A stretch of 64,000 nt of DNA from Daphnia carinata (Eukaryota > Arthropoda > Branchiopoda > Diplostraca > Daphniidae): positions 6,260,971-6,324,970 of the forward strand of contig NC_081333.1 of assembly GCF_022539665.2 (NCBI RefSeq), read 5' to 3'. Positions 1-9,879 of the stretch are shown in pieces. Within the stretch, counting starts at the first letter, position 1. Each line of letters begins with the position of its first letter. The notes under the pieces were generated by a model. The model saw only the letters and a list, made by a program, of their open reading frames with translations. It did no database searches and was not told where the DNA came from. Position numbers and translations under genes: made by a program.

Positions 1-1375
1 CTTTAAGATAATTGTTTTCGGTATCTAGTTTAGCTGCTCGCTCCGCTGCCTGTTTCGCTAACTGGAGTGCTTGTCCTAGTTCCGTTAATTCGTTTTCCAA
101 TGACACGATTTTCCTATTCTGTATGGCCAGGGTGTGTTGTGCTATCTCCAACTCGTTTGTGCTTGCGGCACTCGCGATTGTTTGTTGTAGCCTTTTAAAC
201 TTTTCTTCTAACGACTGATTAGCCGTTTGTAACGTTGATATTTCTATTGTTTGCTTAGTTTGCTTATCGTGTAAGGTTGTTTCGTTAATCTGGCTAATGT
301 TCAAATTGTGCTTAAGTTGATTGTTTTCTGTTTGTAGGTTAACAATTTTGCTTGTCTGGTCAATTTGTTCCTGTCTTAGAAATTCCAACTCTGCCTGTTT
401 GGTTTGTATTGTATCGTTTAGATGCGAAATTTCCTGATTCTTATCTGTTATATGTACTATTAATTTCTTATGTTCTACCTGTAATGCGTGAATTTCTTTT
501 TCCTGATCAATGCTTTTTGTTTCAAGAGCTTTGTAACTTAATTGTAGTTTCTCGAATTCTATTTGGATGTTACTGTATTTATTCAATAAGGTTGTTCCTT
601 CTCCAAGTAGTTGGCTTTCCCTTTCTTTCAATTTCTCTAATTCCTGTTGAAGCTTTTTCTTGTCCTTAATTAACTTGGTTTTAACTGATGTGTGTTCGGT
701 TTCTACTTTTCTTATGGTTGATTCTAAGATTTGAACGTCCTGGGTCTTTTTTACTAGGGTGGTTATTAGGTTGGTTTTTTCTCCTTGCGTTTGCTCTAAC
801 TGTTGGGTTAAGCTGGTTGCTTGATATTCGATGCTTTGTTGCTGGATAGTAGCTGTCTGTAGTAAGGCTAAACCTTGATTTTCAAGATCTTGTATTTTTG
901 TTTCAGCCGCGATTAGTTTTTCCGAAATTAATTTATACTCTAAGTCTTTATCTTTTAGGCGTGTTTTTAGCTGTTTGGTTGTTGCTTTATCTTTAGCTGC
1001 TTCTAGTTCTAATTTATACTGATTAATTGTTTGATGAATCTCTATTAGTGCAGTTTTTAGAATATCCCTCTCCTCTACTAGCTTATTTCTCTTTTTACTG
1101 GGTAGATTCTCTGTAGAATGATATTTCGTTAATTGTTTCTCCTCGTCGCTGTCCCTTGGGCTACTTTCAGCGCTTCTAGTTCTTTTTTGAAAAGGTACAA
1201 TACGAACTTCTGCTATTTCACTCTTCTGCTCGTTTTCTAAACTGGGATATACTTTTTGGGTTGTACGCTTAGTATCTACTACGCTTCGTCTTGTAGGACG
1301 ATCTTTTACTTCTACAGTTTCTTCTACTGGGGCTGACGGCTTGTATATATCTATTGCTAAGTTGTCAGATGACAT
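1..1375 (-). CDS. Coiled-coil gag-like ORF of an LTR retrotransposon (partial, runs off window)
   Basis: A single open frame of about 458 codons starts at the ATG at 1373-1375 and is still open at base 1. The first ~90 residues are charged and low complexity. The rest is almost pure coiled coil (Q/E/K/L heptads with many KLQ, LEN and QTEN-like runs). It has no signal peptide, no membrane segment and, as far as it runs, no zinc knuckle. It begins about 150 bp inside a primer-binding site and an LTR, which is where gag lies, so I infer a gag-like first ORF of a Gypsy-type element. A consensus splice donor (AAGGTAAGT-like, about 1383-1392) lies just before the ATG. An alternative is a long host coiled-coil protein downstream of an LTR promoter. 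Protease and pol would lie outside the window. Confidence 0.6.
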   Translation of the reverse strand, partial: MSSDNLAIDIYKPSAPVEETVEVKDRPTRRSVVDTKRTTQKVYPSLENEQKSEIAEVRIVPFQKRTRSAESSPRDSDEEKQLTKYHSTENLPSKKRNKLVEERDILKTALIEIHQTINQYKLELEAAKDKATTKQLKTRLKDKDLEYKLISEKLIAAETKIQDLENQGLALLQTATIQQQSIEYQATSLTQQLEQTQGEKTNLITTLVKKTQDVQILESTIRKVETEHTSVKTKLIKDKKKLQQELEKLKERESQLLGEGTTLLNKYSNIQIEFEKLQLSYKALETKSIDQEKEIHALQVEHKKLIVHITDKNQEISHLNDTIQTKQAELEFLRQEQIDQTSKIVNLQTENNQLKHNLNISQINETTLHDKQTKQTIEISTLQTANQSLEEKFKRLQQTIASAASTNELEIAQHTLAIQNRKIVSLENELTELGQALQLAKQAAERAAKLDTENNYLK

Positions 1376-1503
1376 TTAGGTGACTTACCCTTGTAGCGGG
1401 GAGTTCTAGACGATTTCCGGTCGTCTGCGATGTTTAAGTGGGTAGACCTGCTGGTCTGCTGCTGGGCAGGAGTCCGGGGTCGTCGGATTTGAACAAAGTT
1501 CAA

Positions 1504-1521
1504 AACTGGACACGTTCACCA
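1504..1521 (-). other. Primer-binding site of LTR retrotransposon
   Basis: Read on the minus strand, TGGTGAACGTGTCCAGTT begins two bases after the LTR end. It starts with TGG, complementary to the CCA tail of a tRNA, as primer sites do. Which tRNA it matches was not determined. Confidence 0.6.
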
Positions 1522-1523
1522 AA

Positions 1524-2294
1524 TGTAATGTTTAACTTGTAAATGACTTTCAACTCGGCTTACTAATTACTAAGTGTATTTTCACAAGACTAACAAGACT
1601 AATCACAGGTGTAATGTAAGATTCTCTAAAACTCTACTACACTTCAACGCTCTGGACACAGACACACAATGTACTATAACGCACTAAACTCAGACCCCGA
1701 GCCCCCTTCTTGTCACAGCTTTTATCAGTTAATATGAGGTCACTCTTGACGTCAATGATCACGTGAAGACGAACTGATCGTAGAGGTGAAGAGCTGACTG
1801 ATACTGGTTTGGCGTGGGAAGGCTCCGTGAGGATGAAGAACTGTTTGATACCAGTTCGCCGTGGAATCATCCAAGGCTGGAATCTATTAATTAGCTAAGC
1901 TAACTAATTGGTGGCGTTCTTCGGTATATGTCCTCATCACAGCCTTTTGAGTAGAAAACTCGTTCTCGTCTTGAGTCTTCTCAGACGTTCTGTGCCAATT
2001 CTTGCATTCCAAACCCTGTCTGTGTGGAAGCTGAATTCCAAGCTCGTCTTGTGACACTTTATCTTCCATTCTTTCACTCGTGAGTCCACGGTAAGACCCT
2101 GTTTAATTGTTCCTTCTTTTAACTTGTTTTCTGAATGTTTCTTCTCGTCTTTTGTTCTCTTGTCTTTTTATTTCTTATGTCCTAGCTTATAATAAACACA
2201 GACGTCATTGTGGGTAAAACGCCTCGAGTTCAGTTTACATTTATTGTCTTAATTTCGGTAAAGTCCGCCTTCCCACACGGGAAGATGCTTTACA
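1524..2294 (-). mobile_element. 5' LTR of minus-strand LTR retrotransposon, 771 bp
   Basis: The segment is bounded by TG...CA (minus-strand start TGTAAAGCATCTTCCCGTG, end TTAAACATTACA). The primer site lies immediately inside and the gag-like ORF follows. Its outer ~210 bp (2085-2294) recur at 16187-16393. It is inserted in an R1 repeat: the flanking TAAGGAAGACC matches R1 copies at 34.5 and 58.3 kb. The partner LTR and second target-site copy lie outside the window. Confidence 0.65.
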
Positions 2295-2808
2295 TAAGGA
2301 AGACCGGCCAGTTTATTCCATTGGTTTTCAGGGAAAAAGCTGGAATTGTCTGATAAGACAACGAAAATCAAACTTAAACGGAAGTTAGAGGGAATGAAGA
2401 AGAAATTAAAAAGGAAAAATAAGAAGAAGAGGTCCTGAATTGCCAAACTTGCACAAGCCACCATGGCAGCATCTGTGTCATCAACCTCTGGTCTTTCAGA
2501 GTTTGCCTAAACAGAAATTCCTGAACCAAGACTAGCAAGTAAACTGCCAAATGCCAACACCAATTTTCAACAGTGAAGGCTGCCTAGTTTTCAGCAAATT
2601 TGATTTTGGAGAACTATTAAATCCCTCACGCATTCTGAAAAAGACCAATTTAGATCACAAAGTGGCAACGATTTAAATGAAAAAAAAACTAAGAGAAACA
2701 GGCATGAAATGGTGATCTGCAAATAGCTGAAGGTTTTCAGGTAAACTATCAATTTGACAAACACATTTGTAAGATCATCAAAACTTTTAACCTATCTGTA
2801 TTGCAATA

Positions 2809-4149
2809 AGCTGCGTCTATACTGGCAGTTTTTACAGACAAGTTACAGACATACGGCCATACTGAATCGATACAGACATACGGAAAGCTTATTCCGTGCA
2901 ATCTACACTAGCGATTTTCCGTAACCGTATGCCTTTTTGCCTGTATGTCTGTAAGAAAAAAAGTTTTAAATGTTTCAAACTTTTCCCGTAAGCGAGAGCT
3001 TCCGTAAGCTAAAAAATAAGGTTCAACCAATCAGAATGAAGTATATATTTTTAAATACTTTTTATTAGTACAACAACACATAACTGCAACATTGTTTGTT
3101 GATGTTCGTATCCCACAGTTTTCGTGTGTATTTAAAAATTTAAATTTGAAAAATAAACGATATCAAAAACATGGGGCCTAAACTATTTCCAAACAAGAAG
3201 AAATCTCCAAAGAAAATAACAGAAAGGTAAATAATTGAATTGTATTGGTTGCTTTTGCTCAGTTTTTGTAAAATTTTAATATTTTTTAGACTGAAACTAG
3301 AAACACAAGACATCGAGAGGTTCATTTTGTGTATAAAAAATCATCCTGTATTGTAAGACACAGCATTGCATGATTACAAGAACGGACAAGTTCAAGCACA
3401 AGCCAGGGCAACAATTGCAGCCCAATTTTATTGCAGTAAAAGCACCATTACAATAATGCATATCAAACTTTAATCGTGGTCCTTTTTTGTTGCATTAGAA
3501 AGCTGTAGGGCTCATTCTAGTCCAGTTGTGAAACTGTTTTACATCACGGAGAGCAGCAGGTTGTAATAAAGTATGATACCATGAATGGGTATCCCGGTTT
3601 TCTTGCGTATTGTGTAGACGAGTTCACCTACAACCTTCATGAATTTTTTAAAATCAATTATGAAATTTCAAGTTTGAATATTATGAAACGTATATGACAG
3701 ATTACCAAGAGGATGTTTCCTTCGATGTTGACGTTCCTTCATCATTTTTCTTATCTTCCACATAAGTGATAACATCAAAACAATTTCTGTGGTTTCAATA
3801 AGCTGGTCTAAACTAAGATCCATGGCTTAAAATTTAACAAAATACACAGTTAAGCGAATACTTCAGGAAGAACGAAACTTCGAGACTTGTTTCATCAACA
3901 CTTGAAACAGACAGATTTGAGTTGACACTTGTTTGTTTTGACAACAAAGTTCGCCTAGCGGGATGTGCAGGAACTACCAAAAGGTTGCTCCGCCTTCTAT
4001 AACGCCCATTTTCCGTATGATGTCTATAAACCTATGTGCAGTATAGATTGCGTTACGGAAAAACTGAAATAGCGTGACAGTAAGACTGTATGCCTTTATG
4101 CCTGTATGACCGTAACTTTTCCGTAAAAACTTCTAGTATAGACGCACCT
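2809..4149. mobile_element. Harbinger-like TIR transposon, 1341 bp, non-autonomous
   Basis: The ends are inverted repeats: the left starts AGCTGCGTCTATACT and the right, reversed, AGGTGCGTCTATACT. The similarity continues imperfectly for ~45 bp through TTTTTAC..AAGTTAC..CATAC. ATA flanks both sides (2806-2808 and 4150-4152). The related R1 copy near 40830-40850 shows the empty site (reverse reading CTGTATTGCAATAGG), which confirms the insertion and the 3-bp duplication. The interior encodes a broken MADF-like peptide. MADF/Myb-type accessory proteins and 3-bp target duplications are known for PIF/Harbinger elements, hence the assignment. No DDE transposase is visible. Confidence 0.65.
3171..3470 (+). 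pseudogene. MADF-like DNA-binding domain remnant in Harbinger-like element
   Basis: An ATG at 3171 opens a short basic leader (MGPKLFPNKKKSPKK). A GTAAAT donor after 3226 and a TTTTTTAG acceptor before 3290 allow splicing to a frame reading IERFILCIKNHPVL. A TAA (3354-3356) then stands where MADF domains usually have Tyr, after which the frame continues DTALHDYKNG. The IK-HPxLYD...DYKN pattern is typical of MADF domains. The stop and the absence of the rest of the domain mark it as dead. Recognition is by motif only. Confidence 0.5.
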
Positions 4150-5689
4150 ATAGGTAGAAGACTTTGTGGAATTGCTTGACAAATAAATAAAGAAACGAGA
4201 TACAAACAGATCAGAAAGTAAAAACAATTGGGCTGATCGCATCGAAGAAAAGGTAAAGAGAAAAGAATGACAACAGAAAAAGAAAAAAGCCAACATAAAG
4301 AAAAAGAAAACTGAAAAGAAAGAACATAAAGTGATTAAACCAAATCAAAAAAAGGAAAATTTATCGTATGAAGTACTGATACCGACTCATTGATGAGCTA
4401 AACTCATGTTCTTTCACGTGCAAGCCATGTCGTAATACATTTTTATAAAAAATACAGTGGCATGCTTCATGATCTTGGAAATTTTGAAGAAAAAAAATCG
4501 TAGATTCATTGTAAAAGGTTTATTAGTGTCTCCACTAATAAAGACATAAAAAAAGCCCTTCATGGTAGAAAATAAACTAAATTGGTTTGTAATTGTTAGT
4601 AGCTTTGTTAACGTCAAGTGCAACGCTTCCTTATATTTCACTGTAGTATGTGATGTGAATAAGGTAACCAAAAGCCGCTTGAAAATGTCCATAAGGGGAA
4701 AACAAGACACGAAGAACGTAAAAAATCATTTATCATTGCTGGAAAAACGCGAGTTCTTACCAGAGACGTAGAGGGTTCTCTCGGGCTAAAGGTGAGGTTA
4801 TTCTTTAACAAAAGATTGCTGTTTAACAAAAGCCACGCATTAACTTTTTAAATTTGACTTATAGACGTTCCTACGCAAAATTGAATATTCCAGTTTTGCT
4901 CGAACTATTTATTGCTTTGGTGAAAAGCGCTCCAAGATAACAGTTGGCAGTCACCGCCTGGCATAGTTATAGCAGTAGGTTATGATTTTAATATATTTAT
5001 TTGGCTCTTTGTAATTGTGAAAAGAATTGAAAATCTGATAAGGAAATAAAAGGTATGAGAATCAATTTTGAATTACAATATTCTTTCTTTTGTCCTTGCC
5101 TCAGATGATAGTTTAAGTTTGTTACATTATTCCTATAAAGATTATTTATAAAATGTTAATAATAATAAACAAGTCTTCGTGTTAACATATCTTTTTCCCC
5201 AGCAACCACAAAAGCCCCGCGGAACTCATTCAGTTTCGGTATTAACAACGAATCAGTGGTCTTTACCTATGTCATAAGTATCGACAAAAAGAAGTTATAA
5301 GGGAGATGGACTGGGGGTTGGGGGAATAATGAAAGAGGGTGGACAGAACAAGGCTAAGTGCGAAAAACAATTATTTCTTGTATTATATTTAAAAAAGCGA
5401 TAGTAGTTCAATAAACCAAAATTGTGAAAAATGAACTTTATTAAACGGGATATAAGCAATATATAAATACTAACATAATCCGAAATCAGATTGCTAACGA
5501 ATAAATAATCAAAGGTTAACTAGCGTACATACGCTAACATTGTTTGATCTCGGCAAACCTTATAGAAGGTAACGGTTTCAGCAACCTATGCACATTCCAC
5601 TTTCCACGGAATAGGAGGTTGGAAATATATTTTGGAAACAAATATAAAGTTTGTAGGAACATGGAAATTAAACAGAGAAAAAGGCCCAG

Positions 5690-5810
5690 TCCAATGGAGA
5701 AAAAGGCCCACTTTTAAATTTGGAAAAAAGTGGGCCTTTTTCGTCTGGGCCTTTTTTGCGGGCCTTTTTCGTCTGGGCCTTTTTCGTCTGGGCCTTTTTC
5801 TCCGACCTCC
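5690..5810. repeat. Palindromic tandem GGGCCTTTTTCGTCT words
   Basis: About four direct copies of a 15-bp word GGGCCTTTTTCGTCT (5732-5800) are preceded by inverted copies (AAAAAGGCCCA at 5682-5712), so the stretch can fold on itself. A near-mirror block sits at 42476-42620 in the inverted R1 copy D. Confidence 0.8.
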
Positions 5811-6073
5811 ATTCAGCCTCATTTGGAAAATCAAAGAATCTACAGTTGTGATATATAAGATTGCTGAAAAAGATTGAAAAGTAATTTCGCTGTATATTGT
5901 CACACTGGACTTTACTTTAGAAAATGATTTGTATTGAACTAAAAGGGGAAAATACAAAACATAACAGAAAGGAAGAATAACTACGCTTTACTTAACTGAA
6001 ACACAGGAACGTGAAGAGAACTCAGGAAATTGAGAACTTGAAAAGAACTCAAGAACTTCAGAACTGACAAGAA

Positions 6074-6706
6074 CTAACTTAGGGTAAAAAATGTGTGGGC
6101 TTTTATACCCTCGTGAAGGATATACGCCCCATCTCTAGGGTTACATAAATTCAAGGAATAACTAGCTTCTACCAAATAATTTGCGTGTTGCAACTTCCTT
6201 TCAAGAGAAGCTGCATTGTACGCCATTTGATCGTTGGTTGTCACGTCATTTTCAGAAATGACAACCACGTCACTATTTTCCCCTCGCGACAATATTTACA
6301 AGCTGGAAAAGTATCTGGCAGCTTCTTTGGGATTGTTGGCAGATTTTTGAGTCGTATATGCCTCAAGCTGAGCAAACGGAGCCATTCGTAAGAACAACGC
6401 ATTCGAAATTATCTTTACTGTTAGCACTGAAAGTAAGTAAAAACATCAAAGAAGCACACATACCTGAACAGCAAAATTTCTTGCAAACAAAGTTTTAGCA
6501 GTTATCATCCAAGCTTTTGCAGTAGCAAGATCATGTTTGTGACTATTTTTTGTGCGATAAATCACATATTCTTCGTCCGAAAGCTGATTTTCCTGCATTT
6601 CATCAATAACTCCCGTTCGCATTTCTGAGAATATATTATTAGCAGACAGACGTTCAAAACAATCAACACAGGTCGCCAGATTCGGACTGCATATATTGGT
6701 GTACAT
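6074..6706 (-). pseudogene. INTS10 first-exon fragment joined to unrelated exons
   Basis: Minus-strand exons can be placed at 6706-6464, 6412-6300 and 6197-6074 with GTATGT and GTAAAT donors. The first ends in LATAKAWMITAKTLFARNFAVQ, whose AKAWxITAxxL pattern matches the N-terminus of Integrator subunit 10. The rest of INTS10 does not follow. Exons 2 and 3 read NALFLRMAPFAQLEAY and LVEASYSLNLCNPRDGAY and belong to no family I recognise. The main INTS10 gene (3' part) lies at 61763-64000, also on the minus strand. I infer a duplicated 5' exon fused to other sequence. It may be transcribed as a chimera, but function is doubtful. The 116 bp upstream of 6074 hold only a degenerate AGAACTCA-type repeat. 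Confidence 0.45.
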
Positions 6707-6899
6707 GGAGCGTGGAGCGTTACGGCGTGGAATTCTCCGTGGAAATGGGAGGAGCAAGAAGTCTGTTTACGTTAACTCGTCCAAAAGAGTACATGTCAAT
6801 AGGCCTCCTGGCCCGTTTAGTAGGTCTTGAGTCAGCCTGCATGCGAAATTCCGTGGCTTGTCACGTCCGCACTTTACCCTGGCCCCGCTGTATTTGTAG

Positions 6900-8281
6900 A
6901 TGGCGAAACCATTGAGTAGGCCTGGATGCGACGGTACGCGTATTACGATATACCGTGCAGAAAAAGCAATAATGAATTTTGTCTCGACGTATAAGCGAGA
7001 ATGTCTCTTGAAAGGAACCTCACCCTTGCACGCCATCGAATCATCTTGGCCAGATACCATTCTAAATTTCAAGTTTCTTAGAATCCCATCATCTGAGTGG
7101 GATCCGGTTTTGGCCGCTTTAAGGAAAAACTTTTCCGTAAAAAAAATTTGCGTGACTATCGATGTTGATTTGAAATCCAAAAACCATATCCACATGACTA
7201 AGTTGAAACATCTCCACCCATTTGTCCAAAGCCTGCTCATTCATTTGAATAACAGTCAACACTTAACTGAGCTCTTTTTGGTTGGAATACCTTTTAGTGT
7301 TGCAGACCTGGATTGTGTCAGTAAGGTATCAATGTTTTAACAAAATAGGCTTGGATATAAATCATGAGCAGGCATCACAACTTCACAAGTTTCATAATGA
7401 CCATTTTTTGTTGATGTTTTTTTAGGGCATTGTTAATTCAAATTCATTAGAACATATTTGCTTTGCAGAAAGCAAGATTGGTGATCCTTACGTCGTCATT
7501 CAGCCCATCTCCGCTCCGGTGTCAGATCGCTTGGTGTCAAATAGAATAGGGCAAATGGTTGTGCATCGTGATACGTTTTCGAAAGAAATGAAGCTAATTA
7601 CTAAAACTCAGAACTCTCCCATTAAAACTAGACATGAGTCAAAAAATAAGTATGTCTGTTATAGTCTGTTTATAAGTTTCTAAAACCTATGCAATATTTA
7701 AGAAATCACCCATTTCTTTGTTAGAGCAAAGGGATCAAACGATGGATTGGCAAATGATGCATCGTTCAGTCAACTTGTACATCCAAGGTAAATGCTTTTT
7801 CGCGTTTGGCCGACCAACTAACGTAAATTTATTATTCATTTTATTTATTATATATTTACGTATTTGTTTCTTTTTCAGAAATGATAATTTCGTGAAGAGA
7901 GTTTCGCCAAATAATGCGGAGTTACAAATTACTCAAATACATGACGAGGTCAGAACAGTTAAAGCAAAAATTGCGACATTAGAGGAGGAAGTGAGAGAGC
8001 TCAGTATAAAAAACAAAACCTCTTCAGGAAGCATGATGATATCGAGCTCCCCCAAATTTGCTGAAAGCGACGGGCTTAGTAGTACTTTTACCCGAAGTGT
8101 GCTAATGTGTTTGAGGCAACTTCAGGACTTATTGAGAGAACTGAAGATTACTTCCTCTGTCCCTCACCATTGTCAAGCAAAAGTTCAAGGTCAAGAAATT
8201 CAAGTAATTCTCGATGCCGTGTATGCGGCCGCGCGTCAGTTTGACCCTAAAGCAAACCAAGCAAAATCGGAAAAAACGTGA
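6900..8281 (+). CDS. Leucine-rich repeat / coiled-coil protein, CEP78-like
   Basis: Four exons join in frame with consensus splice sites: 6900-7325, 7426-7649, 7725-7787 and 7879-8281 (TGA). Residues ~15-140 read like the first part of centrosomal protein CEP78: an F-x2-Y-x3-C start, WDPVLAALRKNF, and leucine-rich units such as LTELFLVGIPFSVADLDCVSKG and SLEHICFAESKIGD. The expected middle repeats are missing. The protein jumps to a linker, then a coiled coil (EVRTVKAKIATLEEEVRELS) and a leucine-rich tail. CEP78 acts at centrioles; whether this shortened form does is unknown. The start was taken at the ATG at 6900, but an upstream exon is possible. It could be a truncated paralogue rather than the main gene. 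Confidence 0.5.
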
Positions 8282-8344
8282 CTAGCGAGAACTGTTCGCT
8301 TAGGGGAAGCACGAAAACCGTGAATTACAAGGTGACAAGGTTAT

Positions 8345-9062
8345 TTGTCCAAGCTTATGGTAATAATCTTATAAATTCCTTTACGCTGTTTTGATCAAAA
8401 GGCGGAAAAATCAGGTAAAAGTTGCGAATACACTTCTGGCGACTTTCACAAAGTTTGCCAAGGCCAAAGTATGATCTCAGACAAAGAAAATACGACAACC
8501 ACAGAAGATCTTGCAACACTTTCCCGGACTATGAGTTTGGTTGCATCTCTATTTAACGAACACTCGCCAATGAACGATCCTTCACAAATTATGCAAGAAC
8601 CGTCAGCTGTTAGCCACCATGATTCCTCAAGAAGTACAACAAGCAATCTTCTTGTGAATTCCTTGAAAAGCCTACGAACGAGTTTGGAAGGATTTTTCTC
8701 AACAGCTGGATATACAAAATGATCTATCTGTAGATCAAAGGAATTTGATACCTGACTTGACCTGCAATAGAAGCGTTTGTTCCCAAGAACAAGCAGGCTC
8801 GCATAACAGTACATGTTTCAATTCTTTTTGTACATCCAGTGCTTCAAGTCGGCCAATTTCGAACAGCTCAACTGAAATGCGGACTAAAGTCTCAAATGAT
8901 TCTCTTCCGCATTCTGACACCAAACAGACAAAAAAAATTTGGCTTGAAAAAGACAGCATCCCATCGCCACCGTCATCAACCATCAACTTGTCATCTATTG
9001 TCGATCTTTTGGGCAACTTCAGCATTGATGATATTGGCAGCAGTACGCTGACACCTCCGTAA
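8345..9062 (+). pseudogene. Ser/Thr-rich ORF with one frameshift, unknown family
   Basis: An open frame from about 8345 (DQKAEKSGKSCEYTS, then MISDKENTTTTEDLA at 8471) runs to about 8710. It shifts by one base near 8705 into a second frame (LDIQNDLSVDQRNLIPD) that ends at 9062. The peptide is rich in Ser, Thr and Asn, lacks recognisable domains and looks disordered. It follows the CEP78-like gene at short distance and might be its 3' end if an exon joins it, but I found no convincing splice. The block around 8720-8900 is duplicated at 23080-23245. The frameshift suggests decay or a sequence error. Confidence 0.35.
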
Positions 9063-9879
9063 ATAATGAAGGGAGCAGCGAAAACCATTTATCGTAAAAA
9101 AATCTGATGAGTGCGAGTTGCTTTGCTCCATAAAATGCCTCCGTCACTAAAAGAAATTCGTGGTTTTTGCGCCTACGGAAAACGCAAAAGTATTTTCGTT
9201 AAGCGAGCAACGTTCGCGTTCATCAGAATCCATCTTAATTTGGGCGACAAAAACCGCGTACTGAAGAAACAAGCCAATTAATTAGGCAACACTCAGTTTG
9301 ATATAAGAGGAAATTCGTTTTAAAGGCGTTGTTGTGATTCTGTTTTTCTAGTGGCTAGCTTGAACATAAATGTAAAATTCATATATCTTTTCCCAAAAAT
9401 GTCTGCGTCTACATCGGAGCTTTTGGGTGGAACGTTGTGAAGTAGTGATTAAAAAAACGTGAAAAAATCAAAGATGCAGAAAAAAGAAATAGAGAGACCT
9501 ATGGTGCAAAGCATTACATCTTCACCCACCTTCACTTGTTTTCCTATTTTCCCATTTTTTTTTTAGATGTAACTGCAAACCGATCCAAGAACATTCTTAA
9601 GCTACCCTGTTGACTAAATTTTAAGCCAACAACCTTTCATCACCCCACACCCGGAAGAGGCGTTTTTTATGTGTACCATTTTCGATTTCCAAGTATAAGC
9701 GTTGAAATAAATTTGTTGTTCATTAATTTATTTGTAACTTTTTAGAATTTTTGTGTATTTATCGTCTACTTTGTATTCATACAAGTTCCGCTATCTACTG
9801 CATCATCCTTACGGCAGCTTATGGGCGCAGGCAACAATGCATCCTAATGCAAATATCTTACATGTTCGTACACGCACTA
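9063..9879. other. Intergenic spacer
   Basis: No coding signal was recognised. The spacer holds AT-rich sequence with possible AATAAA signals (near 9705). It separates plus-strand ORFs from the minus-strand MOCOS gene, so both 3' ends point into it. Confidence 0.5.

Larger units (their letters stand above)
2295..5957 (+). mobile_element. R1 dispersed repeat, copy A (interrupted)
   Basis: Several blocks of this interval recur, diverged, elsewhere in the window: about 34487-35060 (plus), 40351-41560 (minus), 42476-43550 (minus) and 58030-59760 (plus). Shared landmarks are a lysine-rich coding remnant near 2370-2440 (the KRKL-type coiled-coil piece in the other copies), AAACTTATCGTATGAA-like motifs, CCACTAATAAAG-type stretches and a distal block near 5210 (AAAGCCCCGCGGAACTC). 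The coding remnants suggest an old protein-coding DNA transposon; a THAP/P-like origin is possible but unproven. A Harbinger-like element at 2809-4149 and the LTR on its left interrupt it. Confidence 0.6.

Noticed and set aside
9100-9140. CTGATGAG sequence suggesting a hammerhead ribozyme
   Set aside because: No GAAAC core or stems II and III could be found nearby.
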